Source: Nymphaea colorata
Taxonomy: Eukaryota; Streptophyta; Magnoliopsida; Nymphaeales; Nymphaeaceae
Length of the DNA: 64,000 bases
Assembly (NCBI RefSeq): GCF_008831285.2
Contig: NC_045139.1
Location: 30,780,706-30,844,705 of the forward strand
Direction of reading: 5' to 3'
Shown: positions 49,801-60,003 of the stretch, in pieces
Layout of the letters: each line of letters starts with the position of its first letter
How positions within the stretch are numbered: the first letter of the stretch is position 1
The notes under the pieces: model-generated
The model's input: the letters and a program-made list of their open reading frames with translations, nothing else
Told to the model about the DNA's origin: nothing
Database searches by the model: none
Made by a program: the position numbers and the translations under genes

Positions 49801-52800
49801 CATCACCAGCTGCTGATGCAGCATTGATCCTGCCAATTGAAGATTTTGCTCTCAAGTCAAAGCATTCCACATAACCATCCTCACCACCACATGCAACAAG
49901 CCCATGGATCATACTGGTTTAATAACAAGTCACATGTTAACACAAATAAAGCAACTAAAGTGATGTATGAGCATGTTACAAACTTCAAAAGCTCCATAAT
50001 AAGGAAATAACCTCTGACGAACAACATTTATAGCTGGAGACTGAGTGCTGAGTGGGGAAACGAAACGCCCCTGAGAATTGCAATTGGAAATTAGCACTTG
50101 TATGGTCCATGTTGTGCATGATTATTACATTGTACAGACACAAGAAGAGAGGCAAAGCCGCAAAACTTTCAGCAATAACAAAATAAGGAATCTGAATAAA
50201 CAAAATCTCTTGGCAAGCACCCTACTAGCGACAATAACGAACCATGCTTAACAGCTTCAAGAAGAATCAATTTAAACAAGGAAAAATTAAGATAGGTAAC
50301 AGTGTCTTACTCAGTACTTCCACATTATGCTCACAATGTGAGAGATCTGATCTTTTGTTGTTTTAATTTAGACATTAATCTCTCTCATCATTGAAGTTGT
50401 GATGGGAACACTTCAATCCTATTTTAGTTAAATTGATTTTAATAGAATGAGGCACTAAACATGACTTATCAGCATAGAAACTTCCAAAGTTTTACTAGGC
50501 AATCATAAGCACTGCTCGTGGAGTCTTCGCAAGTTCTGAGCACCTCAGAAGGTTAGTTTTCAAGATAACAAGATTGTCCTCACAACAGAATTTGTAGTAT
50601 ACATTTGTGTACCAGATCGAACACTTCTTTCGAGAAGAACTTTCAAGAATAAATGACAAGCAAACACAGTTCTGAATAGGCTTATTGTCAGAACAAACAG
50701 GATACATTTTCAGTTTTATTATGCTATGGAGAAGGATAGTTTTGACAAATTACAAAGAAGCCTTCACATAACACCTCTCACCTCCCTTCCCCTGGTAACC
50801 ACATAAGATAAAAGTGAAACAAAAGCAACTGCATGCCTTCTATAATTTCTAAAGGCCTATCTGGCACCTCTCTGTCAAGTTTCCTGAATACTGCAGCAGA
50901 AAGCTAAAATTTGAAATCACCTTTTTTGCATGGGAAAAGGTGATAACGAATTAAAAGCAAATCCAATACTAACTTGTTCCAAGTTTATTCTGTACAAATC
51001 TGGAGAAGAGGCGACACAAAGAAGGTCACAAGACCATCGATCATATGCCATATCCCGTCCCATCCTGCAAAGCATATAGGACATCCCCAGTGGTTTAGCA
51101 GACCGAACCATTTCAACCACATAAGCAGAGGAACAACGTATGCTCAATAATTTTTAGCCAAGAAATGCTAACAATTTTTCATTACTAAAGTGATTCACAT
51201 AGATGATATCAAGGAACAATAGATACCAAATGTGAAAAGCACTGCTGAAAGCATTCGTTTGACATAAAGGGAGTCAATAAGAAACAGTAAGCTGCTATAC
51301 AAATTTGGCCAATTACACTTCCAATATTTTCTCTACAATCCCAACAGGCATGTCTTTTTTCTCACGAACATATTAACAAAATAATGGCCCTAGTGACAAG
51401 TAATCACAAAGGCGGAATACCAAACATTATAGAAGACTGAGTGTCCCAGGAATTGAGAAACCAGATGCAAAACAAAGCCAATGCTGACCATGCAAGCCCT
51501 TTACTCAGTAAAAGTGCCATATATGGCTCAGGGAGGCTCCAGAGACGCAAAACTAAATGGAAGTGCTACCAAACAGAACCACTTGATGGGTTCCAATCTA
51601 GAGTCTAAACATGTTAATAGTTGCTTGCATTGCAGCATGGTCCTGCTGCAGCATCACAAATGATGCAAGGTCAGCTAAGCCTTCACAACTTACCCAAGCA
51701 ACCCACATAAGAGCCCTCTTGTTGATCTCATTCCCCAAATGTGAAGTCATAAGCTCTTCGCTAATGAGGGCCCGTCGTCACTGTCGGCGATAAATTGTCC
51801 AAGTCTTGACCCCGTGATTCTGGGTCCAAGATTGCAGCGAAGGGATAATTTTACCTGTTTTTTAACAAATTAATAACTGTTATAAGACGTGGATCGCTGA
51901 GGCCCACTTGCTTAAAGCAACACGTTATCACTTTCATGAACATTATTTTCAAATTAACCGGGCACTTTCTAATTCCCCAATCTTTTTGATTCCTCTTCGA
52001 ATCTTTTTCTTTTTACACTTCCACTCTTCATTTCATGAAGCAACCCCTTGATGGAAGGGAAGCTTCTAGTCAATAATGTCTTTTGTCTCCTTCCTTTCCA
52101 ACAAATTGGCCAATGACTGAAGGACATCCGCGGCTCGTCTCTCCACGCTTTCCAAAGTTTCTTCCTTTTGTGTTTAAGATATTTCAAGTAATTATCATAT
52201 TCTATAATGTCGAGAACTTGCTTTACTGATTTTGATATATGATCTCTCGTTTAAAGGGGAAGCGCTAGTGTTGCCACATGTTGATCATTGACATTAAAAC
52301 AATTGCTTCGAGTTCACCATTGTCCTGTTACAACTGTCCTCGTGAATATCTTATTCAAATCAAACTTCAACTTGGAATTTTCTATTGCAAGTGAACTGTT
52401 CTTATATGCCTGCTAATGTGCTTGAACTTTGGACGCTCAGCTGAATTTGTCATGAACTGTCCATTATATCTTTTAATTCATCACCAAATGCAGCAGGTAA
52501 CTGCCCGTTAGGAAACATGTTAGAGCACAATGCAATCATAATCCTCAAATGAGGAGCATCTACCCTTGTTAACATATCCAACAAGAGCTGATCAGGGGCA
52601 TAAGAAAGACAAATTTAAAAGAATAAAATTATACAACCAACCTGGCACGCAACGACTTCAAGAATACCAAGTAGCAGTTCAATAAAAAATAACCAGTTCC
52701 TCAATCAAATTTAAGGACTTGGGAACAGATAACGGTCTTTATTTTGCAATAAGATGAAGGATCAGATAAAACAATCCCAGGAATAGCATGTGAAAATGTC

Positions 52801-54505
52801 ATCCCACAAATGGCATACCTGCCCAAGAGAATTGCCAGTTCTTTCCTATGCATGGACATCAATCATGTAAAAAAAAAAATCAACTATATTTAGTTTCATT
52901 ACATGGTAGGTTTTCAACCTTCATCACGGCTTAAACTTCACAATTGATACCTCATCATCCACAAATTTAGATTTTGGAACAATAGATGCAAAGTATCCCC
53001 TCGAATCCCCTAAAAGAAGCTCATAAACATTGAAGCAGAGTAGACAGATTCCACATTCACGCTCTACCCACAAAGACAGCCACTTGGTGTTCTGAAAGTT
53101 ATTAGTATCCACTTACTGGCCCACAATCACCATACAGTGTCATTTCCCAACAGAACCTAGTCAACTACAAACTGATATGCAGTGAATGGTAACAAATGGA
53201 TTTCACATCCATTGTTAGAGAGAATGAACACAAGATGCAAGAAGATCTATTCATGAATATCATGACACTCCAGGACAATAAAAAAAGCAAATTATCATCC
53301 AAGCTTCTTAAGCCTAAACATTCAGGAACCTGGTGTTCCTTCAAATATATGATAGAGCAAAAAAAAAATATTTTCAGATTATTATGCATGTGTCAATAAA
53401 TTTAGTATGCATTTGTTAATAAACTTATTCTTCTGAATTCAATTAGAATATCCAAACTGACAAAAGTCAGAACAATATAGAGCTGCTAATACCAATGATG
53501 CACAACAACATAAACTGACATATATTCTTCTGTGAAGATTGACTTGTGATTATACCTTGGGATCCGTAAGCTGTAGTGGCTTCCATATTTTGCATGTAAG
53601 CAAACTGAGCGATCGGAACACAGAAATGCTAATTTTGAATAGTCTTCAGCAAGTACCTAAAAAGAATATCTTTTTCGGCCATTAAAATTTCAAAGCCTTT
53701 AAATCCAAGTAGGAAAGCATGCACACATACAATAAACAAAAATTTATCCATAGAACTACGGTTCAGGTGTCCATAATATACCGACATGCAAATCACTGGT
53801 ATATTGCAATTCATCCTATAAAGAAATTTCAATGCATATAACATAAATACAATAATTCACCTGGAAATTAACTATCTCAGAAATCAGGTGCCTTTCAAAC
53901 TTCAACGACAATTCCCTCAACTCATATACTTTAACCTGTGGTGGATATACACCTGGATCCACAAACAAGATATTTACACATGAAACTCAAGTTTCAATTT
54001 AACAAAAAAGCAAATAAGATTAGGCCCCTATCAAGGGAAAAATAATCACATGGATAGTGATGGAAGCTTCTCTGCTGCCTATGATTGACCTAACACCTTG
54101 AGAATACAAGAAGCAGGCTTAACGGTTTGAACAGCATTCTCACCTGAGGCAATAAGATACTCTCCGTCGGGTGTTGCTTTAATTTTAGTTGTTGCAGTCT
54201 CAAATCGCAAATCTTGAATCAATTCTAACCTTCGCCTGTAATCTATATGTCACAAAAAAATCAAAAACAACTCCAAGTGTCAGCTCGATTCACATCGGCT
54301 CGAATGCGTGCACACTCGCTATTCAGCATCGACAAAAGAAGTCCATGATATAGAAATCAAGAATGTTCGGGTCAAGACCTTTATCTTTGCGAAGAGCCTT
54401 CAATTTCTTCGGCGCAAGCCACGTCGCTGTCGACCGTTGCCCTGAAACCGAGTAAATCTTCACGCCATTTACGGAAGAAACCTTCAAACCTCCATGGCTG
54501 CCCAT
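43815..54505 (-). CDS. NOL10: Nucleolar protein 10 homologue (NOL10/Enp2), WD-repeat ribosome-biogenesis factor
   Basis: Sixteen coding exons on the minus strand: 54379-54505, 54144-54242, 53861-53952, 53556-53656, 50974-51064, 50012-50070, 49793-49913, 49644-49712, 48879-48931, 48643-48751, 47052-47222, 46763-46921, 46467-46559, 45286-45465, 44874-45088 and 43815-44175. They join without a frame break to 699 aa, near the roughly 690-710 aa of the family. Seen in order: N-terminal Enp2 motif ([27 protein letters not shown]); WD-type beta-propeller over about the first 400 residues ([52 protein letters not shown]); Lys-rich KKSKKKKG and an NUC153 motif ([11 protein letters not shown] onward, about 497-525); an acidic Asp/Glu/Ser stretch; and an [10 protein letters not shown] tail. 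Yeast Enp2 is an essential nucleolar factor for 18S rRNA and 40S maturation. The intron after exon 8 is GC-AG. The start is the ATG at 54505; 5' in-frame sequence offers only a GTG. Confidence 0.95.
47597..47624. repeat. (TA)n microsatellite in NOL10 intron 10
   Basis: An uninterrupted TA run within the 1.4-kb intron between 47223 and 48642. The rest of that intron shows no other recognised feature. Confidence 0.9.
51065..53555 (-). other. NOL10 intron 4 (largest intron, about 2.5 kb)
   Basis: It lies between the exon ending in IPR and the exon starting MGRDMAYD, with a GT donor and AG acceptor. Its middle (51598-52900) carries coding-like but broken sequence on the same strand, listed separately. 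Confidence 0.8.
51598..52900 (-). pseudogene. Decayed protein-coding remnant of unknown identity inside NOL10 intron 4
   Basis: On the minus strand, several protein-like segments follow one another with natural amino-acid composition. At 52605-52450: [20 protein letters not shown] and onward, to a stop. Then about 52400-52300: [14 protein letters not shown], with a stop and a frame shift before [14 protein letters not shown]. Then 52226-51969: [20 protein letters not shown], ending EEESKRLGN and a stop. Then 51777-51598: [20 protein letters not shown], ending ATINMFRL and a stop. Intron-donor-like GGTATGCC and GTAAGT sites occur between and beside segments. Internal stops and frame shifts argue for a duplicated gene fragment that has decayed. 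The parent gene was not recognised. A nested functional gene is less likely. Confidence 0.4.
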
Positions 54506-54699
54506 GGCGAACGACACCTCACTAAAGAGGATAACTGGAATAAACTAAATCACGAATTTGAGTAGCATAATTTAACCAATTCCAACTGCAATTCCTACAC
54601 ACGGTCAAATAAAACCCAGCTGTTAGGCTCCCGATACACGGAACGAAGAATCAGAAGAAGAATAAAACGAAAGCAGCTACTTGCAGCGCAAAGATATCC

Positions 54700-54831
54700 G
54701 TAGAAAGTAGAGACTGGTGTTCTGAAACCCTATAAGTAACAAAATAAGATGTACTACGAATACTCGTGGAAAGTAGAAACCGATGTTCCGAAACCCTAGA
54801 AGTAACAAAATCAAATGTATTGCCAAAGTAG
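54700..54831. promoter_or_regulatory. 66-bp tandem duplication carrying two telo-boxes upstream of NOL10
   Basis: GAAACCCTATAAGTAACAAA and GAAACCCTAGAAGTAACAAA lie 66 bases apart, each within a longer similar unit (GTAGAAAGTAGAGACTGGTG and GTGGAAAGTAGAAACCGATG upstream). Each contains AAACCCTA (54725-54732 and 54791-54798). They lie 220-290 bases upstream of the NOL10 ATG, probably in promoter or leader. Confidence 0.6.
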
Positions 54832-55069
54832 ATGTAGAACAGGGTCGAAAATAGAATCCAAAACCAGGCGACAGGGAGAAGGAGGAAGGGATTGCCTGCG
54901 AAGATGAAGCAGTGAAAGAAGAGAAGGCGCTCCTCAGTGCTCTGCTCGCGGTTAGCCTACTTCTGCTGCACTTGCCGTTAACAGCGGGAAACGAGTGCTG
55001 TTAACGGCGGGAAGGGAGGAGAGAAAGGAAAGAAGAAGAGAAGGGCTTATCGAAGCTGTCCACGGGGTT

Positions 55070-55410
55070 TTTGCCGTTCCCTGGCACAAGCGTCCGCTGG
55101 GTTCCGAGAACGCGCGGAGCGCGTCGGGTCGGCTTGATTGCAGGCTGGGCGTCCGTCGGGTACTCTGTGCTCGGCTCGATTCGGGTTCGAGTTGAGACCC
55201 GGAAAAAGGCATCAAATCGGCTTTATAAGATATCGGGTATCGGGTGGGCTCGATTAAGCTCAAGTTCGGTTCAGCTTAATTTTTTTAATACGTAATTAAT
55301 TGTATTTATATAAAACGAACCGAGCTCAAGCTCGGGTTTTAGGTATCAGACCGGCTCAGGTTTCGGGTGTTGGGCCTGGCTCGGCCCGCTCGATGCCCAC
55401 GCTTAGAGTC
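55070..55410. repeat. CTCGG/GCTCG-rich element upstream of NOL10
   Basis: It contains GCTCGGCTCGATTCGGGTTC, AACCGAGCTCAAGCTCGGG and, at the right end, GGCCCGCTCGATGCCCACGC around an AT-rich core. The design is like the elements at 16780 and 19181. Ends and target duplication are not clear. Open frames here are composition artefacts. Confidence 0.4.
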
Positions 55411-56049
55411 AGCACCCCCACTCTATCCAGCGCTGGTTTACACCTCACTTGTTTGGAATCTACTTCTTTGGATGGTAAAAGATATAGTAGCAAACCCATG
55501 ACTTAGACTCGCATCTATAACAGTCTCGAGTTGACTTGCTGACTTGGTCGAGTATTTAAATAGCCGTAGGCAAGTCAGGCCCAGTAGAGCCAAGTCAGGC
55601 CAACCTTAACTCACGGTTCTTAGCGATCTGAGTTGACTTGAGTGATTCCTTAATTAGCCCGATGAGTTTGCCCACTATGGTAAAAGGTCAAGTTCCATGA
55701 ACGAGAATAGATCTCGAATCATGCTTTATGAACCCCAAAAGTGTTTGTAATCATTGTCACAGGCGAGTATGTTATTTTTTTTTTAACCATAAAATGTCTG
55801 AAAACATGTTATCTAAACCTTGAAGGGTGAGAGATACAAAAGGGGAGGGGTTAAAGACTCTCTTTGAACAATAAAAAAAAGAAGCACTCACCTTCAAAAA
55901 GTAAGACATATAGCATTTCATGCAACATAAACTAGATATAAAATGTATGTAGTTTGCTTTGTCCATTGGGTAGTCAGTTTTTATATGACTAATTCAAATC
56001 TTATGGAGAATAACCTTTTGTCTAAGTCAATACAACCCCCAAAATCCTA
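55411..56049. other. Intergenic, nothing recognised
   Basis: Mixed sequence with GAGTTGACTTG-type words and A/T runs. No gene or bounded repeat was seen. Confidence 0.5.
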
Positions 56050-56247
56050 AGGTTGTGTTTGTTTCAGTGCACTTTAAGATTACAATGATTCGAGATCCTT
56101 AGGATTTTGGACCCTCCACCCCCTCCAATCGACCCTTAAATTTGTGGTTTTTAACAAGGAACATCAATCTTAAATCTATTGATAACTACCTTCAGTTTAA
56201 GCACACCTTTTTATGCACACTTGAGGATCTTTCAAACAACCGCGTTC
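56050..56247 (+). mobile_element. Tourist-like MITE with TAA duplication
   Basis: It begins GGTTGTGTTTGTTTCAGTGC and ends TCAAACAACCGCGTTC. TAA flanks both sides (56047-56049 and 56248-56250). It has the same left terminus and TTTTTATGC interior as the copy at 5862. Confidence 0.6.
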
Positions 56248-56419
56248 TAAAGCGCATTGAAAACAATATAATTTGAAACAAGCCATACTTTTGGCGTCAC
56301 AAAAAAAGTAATCTCTAGTTTTAAATTTTAATCTAGTTTATTTAACTGCTTCTTTTATTTTTTACTCAAATCAGTTCATCATATTAAAGCTTGAGTGTCG
56401 TTTTAGTACTGCTTCAAAT

Positions 56420-56662
56420 GTTGAACGTATTCGGGTGAGTGAGAGGGTGAATCCCACCACCCGAAGCGAAGCTCGAAGGGCTCCCCATTCTCTATGCCTC
56501 CAGAGTCCTGACTTGCGTCGGTGACAATGATATAACAAAACACCCTTTAACTTGGATGTTGAGCTCTACAACCTTAAGACACAGAAGCATAGCGCCCACG
56601 GGAATCGAACTAGAAACCTGTGCCTTATACAAGCTTCTAACCCGACCAACTACGCTATGCCC
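56420..56662 (-). repeat. tRNA-derived SINE
   Basis: On the minus strand the head reads GGGGCATAGCGTAGTTGGTC, with an A box (TAGCGTAGTTGG, 56646-56657) and a B box (TAGTTCGATTCCC, 56600-56612). A non-tRNA body follows to about 56420. The acceptor stem does not close as an intact tRNA. The related head at 16553 supports a dispersed SINE family. The left boundary is approximate. Confidence 0.6.
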
Positions 56663-56875
56663 CTTGAAGCAAACAACTTATATGACTCTAACTTAAAGTT
56701 GCCTTTATTTTTTCTGTTAATAACTTGAACTTGAAGATGTTAAGTGTGGATCCCATGTTAGTTTGATGAACCATGGATTTACTATGTATCTTTTGCCACA
56801 TCAACCAAAACATGTCATGTCAAATCTACGTTAGATACAAAGATTTCAAACCTAGAGCAATCCAAAGCTCCTTTA

Positions 56876-57116
56876 GGTTGAGTTTGTTTCACATGAGATA
56901 TGAAATATGTAGTGAAATGTGATCCTATGAACTTAGATCTATGGATTTAAGATAAGACCACCTTTCAAACCGACCTTAAATCTATGTTTTTTAACATGTA
57001 ACATGGATTTGAATTCCATGATATCGAAATCCTCAATTTGTTTAAAACGAGGATCTTCAAAACACACATTTTTATGCGGCCTCAATATGAGACTATCAAA
57101 CACAACCAACACAACC
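56876..57116 (+). mobile_element. Tourist-like MITE
   Basis: It starts GGTTGAGTTTGTTTCACATG after TTA and ends ATCAAACACAACC, followed by a partly repeated CAACACAACC that blurs the right boundary. The interior TTTTTTAACATGTAACATGG and TTTATGCGGCCTC match the other copies. Confidence 0.55.
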
Positions 57117-57257
57117 ATAGAATCTCAAATTTTTTATTTTTAAGGTCATGGTAACAATGGGTCCCACATAAAAGGTATCTTAGATAGGTCTTCAATATAA
57201 GTTTCAAGGCTATGAAGATTACCCCAAAATTGAAATCCACATATTTCATGTGAATCC

Positions 57258-57447
57258 AGGAGCTGAGCCAGAATTTTCTTCAGGGGTGGGCCGACAGTCT
57301 GACATCTGGATTCGCCAAACTGAATTCTAATACAAAAAATACATTACACAATTAAAAAATATTATTTTTTTCAATGTAAAAGAAAAAAATTTCATTGGCT
57401 AGGGTGAAGCCATGGCCTAGGCGGCCACCCCTTCCCTTTGCCTCCTG
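57258..57447 (+). mobile_element. hAT-like MITE (GAGCTGAGCCAGAATTTTC family)
   Basis: It has the same layout as 4831-5034 and the two copies in 31343-31850: a GAGCCAG left end, GGCCGACAGTC, an A/T-rich centre, then GAAGCCATGGCCTAGGCGGC. No coding capacity. Confidence 0.45.
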
Positions 57448-58560
57448 TGTGAATCTGATGTGACATGTTTTTGTTGATATGACAAGAGACTAATGGTAAA
57501 ATCCATCATTTATTGAGCTAAATACCTCACGTCAGGCTTCTTTGAATTAACAAAACGTAAGATTTAAGATCCCAAGGGGCAATTTGATCTTAAAGCCACG
57601 GTTCTCCATATCAAGGATTTCAAATCCAAAGCCATCAAACACCCATAAGAGTCTTTCACTACAAAAAACATTAATAATGATTTATTGCATAACAATGGTT
57701 TATTACATATTTAGCAATAATTTGTAATGCTCTTAGTGATAGATTTAAAATTTTTACCCATACAACAACATCTCCAGCTGATTTCAATTTGATATTTAGA
57801 CTTCATCCATTGACCCAAAAGCGTAGCCAAGGTAGGGGCCTGATTGGGCCCTGGCCTCATGTCAATCTTTTTTTTTTTTAATTTGCATGTAAATTTTAAA
57901 AAGTTTTATTTATTCTAAATAAAAATTATTGAAAAATCGACCCTACACAAAAATTTAGAGATTTTAATTGAATGAAAAAATCCCAACTTAGCATCTACAT
58001 TGACAACCCTAATGACAAATAGAGATATTCCATCCAATCAAAAACAAACACGCCGGGTCCCATCTAAACCCGTTTGAGTGGAGTAAACTACAAGCGGGAT
58101 TATTGTAACAGGACAAGAGAGAGATGAGGCAGGCGGTGCTGGAGAAGCTTCGAGATGCCGTACGGGAACAACTCCGGGCAACAAGGAACGGGGTGCTGGC
58201 CGTGACCTGTGACTGTGACCCGTCCACTACATGCTTACTCCACCGGACCGCGCGGGACACGGAGAGACGGGACCCTCCTCCCCACAAGGGCGGGCCACCC
58301 TTCTACGGGCTCCAAGCTGGCGCCATCAAATAATCGCCGATTAGTTACGGAGACCTTGTCGGGATGGCCGACGCGCTTTCCAAACGGAACCCTGTCGGCG
58401 ATCTTTCTTTTTTCTTTTTAAACTTTAGTTTGGTGCAACACATTTTAAAGTCGGTATTTTGTAGCATCTTGATATTGCTGGTTGGCACGAGAAGGAAGAC
58501 GTGGACGAAAATAAGTTAAAAAAAAACTTTTTTCTTGTTAAGTCTCAATTTTGCTATTTC

Positions 58561-58576
<16 letters not shown>
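57448..58576. other. Intergenic; GC-rich island at 58,090-58,400
   Basis: 57,540-57,660 has Tourist-like words. 57,811-57,960 resembles a degenerate GGTAGGGGCC-type element. 58,090-58,400 is a compact GC-rich, CpG-rich island with overlapping open frames on both strands (69, 70 and 92 aa). A 69-aa frame beginning MRQAVLEKLRDAVREQLRAT could be a small protein, but no family is recognised and composition alone explains the frames. Confidence 0.35.
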
Positions 58577-58599
<23 letters not shown>

Positions 58600-58600
58600 T
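58577..58600. repeat. Poly-A plus (AT)n microsatellite
   Basis: An A homopolymer ending at 58577 runs straight into a TA dinucleotide tract. Confidence 0.9.
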
Positions 58601-58805
58601 TGATAAATACAAATCATTTGGGCAAGGGATAAAACCAGACCTCTTGCAAGAAGTATTGGAAACAAAATATAAACCTTTTAATGTGTTTATGGACATTAAT
58701 TTAATATAAATAATGCTTTGATTCAAATCATTGGTATAAAAGAAAATTGATCTTTTGTACTACTAAAATTTTGATGCAATAAGAGATGTTCATTTTTTTA
58801 TTATT

Positions 58806-59030
58806 AAGAAATATTATTTAAGTAAAAAAAACAATTAACTTAATATATGTTTTTTTCCAAATCACTCTTAAAATCATATTTATAAGGTTAAATTGAAAAA
58901 AAAATATTTATAATTAATTTTAATTGTTGAAATATTATGTAAGTAAAATCATCTTAATATACTAAATCACTTTTGAAATCATGTTTATAAGGTTAAATTG
59001 AAAAAAAAAATCATTTTTATAATTAATTTT
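58806..59030. repeat. Tandem duplication, about 105-120 bp period
   Basis: The order GAAATATTAT-TAAGTAAAA, AAATCACT, AATCAT-TTTATAAGGTTAAATTG, then TATAATTAATTTTAAT occurs twice (AAATCAC at 58859 and 58964), with small indels. Confidence 0.65.
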
Positions 59031-59640
59031 AATGAGTATGGTTTTTCTCTCTTATTTAAGTGATTTTGTTTTTTACCAACTTATATGTATATATATGACT
59101 TCACTAATATAAATACTGACAAAAGGAGCTAGATTTGACTGAAAGTTCGGCTTCATGAAGACTCTACTTATGTGCCCAAGTGCCAACACTGTTAAAACTT
59201 GGCTTATAATCTTTCTAACCTAATTCAATCATAGAACTCGATCATGACAGTTAGGTCCGACATCATATAGAGGGTTCTTAATTTTATGATTTCACGGTTG
59301 TCCCAGTCTACCAGATCTGCTTCTTACTTGATATTGGGATTCGAATTGCAATCTGACTTAGAGGTGATCGTAGGATGATGCCCACATCATTCCAAAAAGA
59401 TTATACCAACAAATTCATGCTTGAACGATAATTTGTTGTGGGATCTTATCTGGGAGACGCAAATAAATCAGTTTCAACCATCTGGAAATTCGATTTATGG
59501 GAGGTTTTGGGTAGAAAAAGAAAGAATCAAAACCAGAATCTAAAGTTAATATTGCAGCGTTGCATCCGGGTCTCCAACGCGTGACGCTTCGGTAGTAGCG
59601 AGCTCGAGTGCAATCTCTCCTCGCCGATTAAATCGGTCGA
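59031..59640. other. Intergenic upstream of the rhomboid gene
   Basis: AT-rich, becoming GC-richer from about 59,555, probably the distal promoter. No TATA box or coding exon was assigned. Confidence 0.4.
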
Positions 59641-59867
59641 TCAGCCACTTCGCCATTGTTCTCTGCAATGCAAGGCTGTAACGCTCCTCCCAGAAATAAA
59701 TATCTCGTCGTCATCTACCTTAGAAGCCAAGATTTCAGGGAGGGAGAGAGGGAGATCGAGGTCCCCATAGGCCATAGTCATAAATGGGCCTCCTTTTACA
59801 GACGGTGGGCTCCTTGTCTCTGTAATTTCGCAGAAGAGAGAGGGAGAGGGTAATATCATTAGTGCTG

Positions 59868-59900
<33 letters not shown>

Positions 59901-60003
59901 CGGCTGTATCATTAGGCTTATCAGTTCACCTACCTCTTCTATCGCGAGAGACAGAGAGAGAGATACCGACATACCAACGCCCGTTGCCTCCGGGAGAGAG
60001 AGA
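59641..60003 (+). promoter_or_regulatory. GA-rich leader of the rhomboid-like gene
   Basis: A (GA)n run at 59872-59900 and further GAGAGA runs at 59738-59755, 59834-59850 and 59946-60003 precede the ATG. This is the same leader type as in the HD-ZIP IV gene and a potential GAGA-factor binding region. The transcription start is not determined. Confidence 0.45.

Noticed and set aside
54506-54517. Four-residue N-terminal extension of NOL10
   Set aside because: It would begin at a GTG codon; the first in-frame ATG is at 54505.
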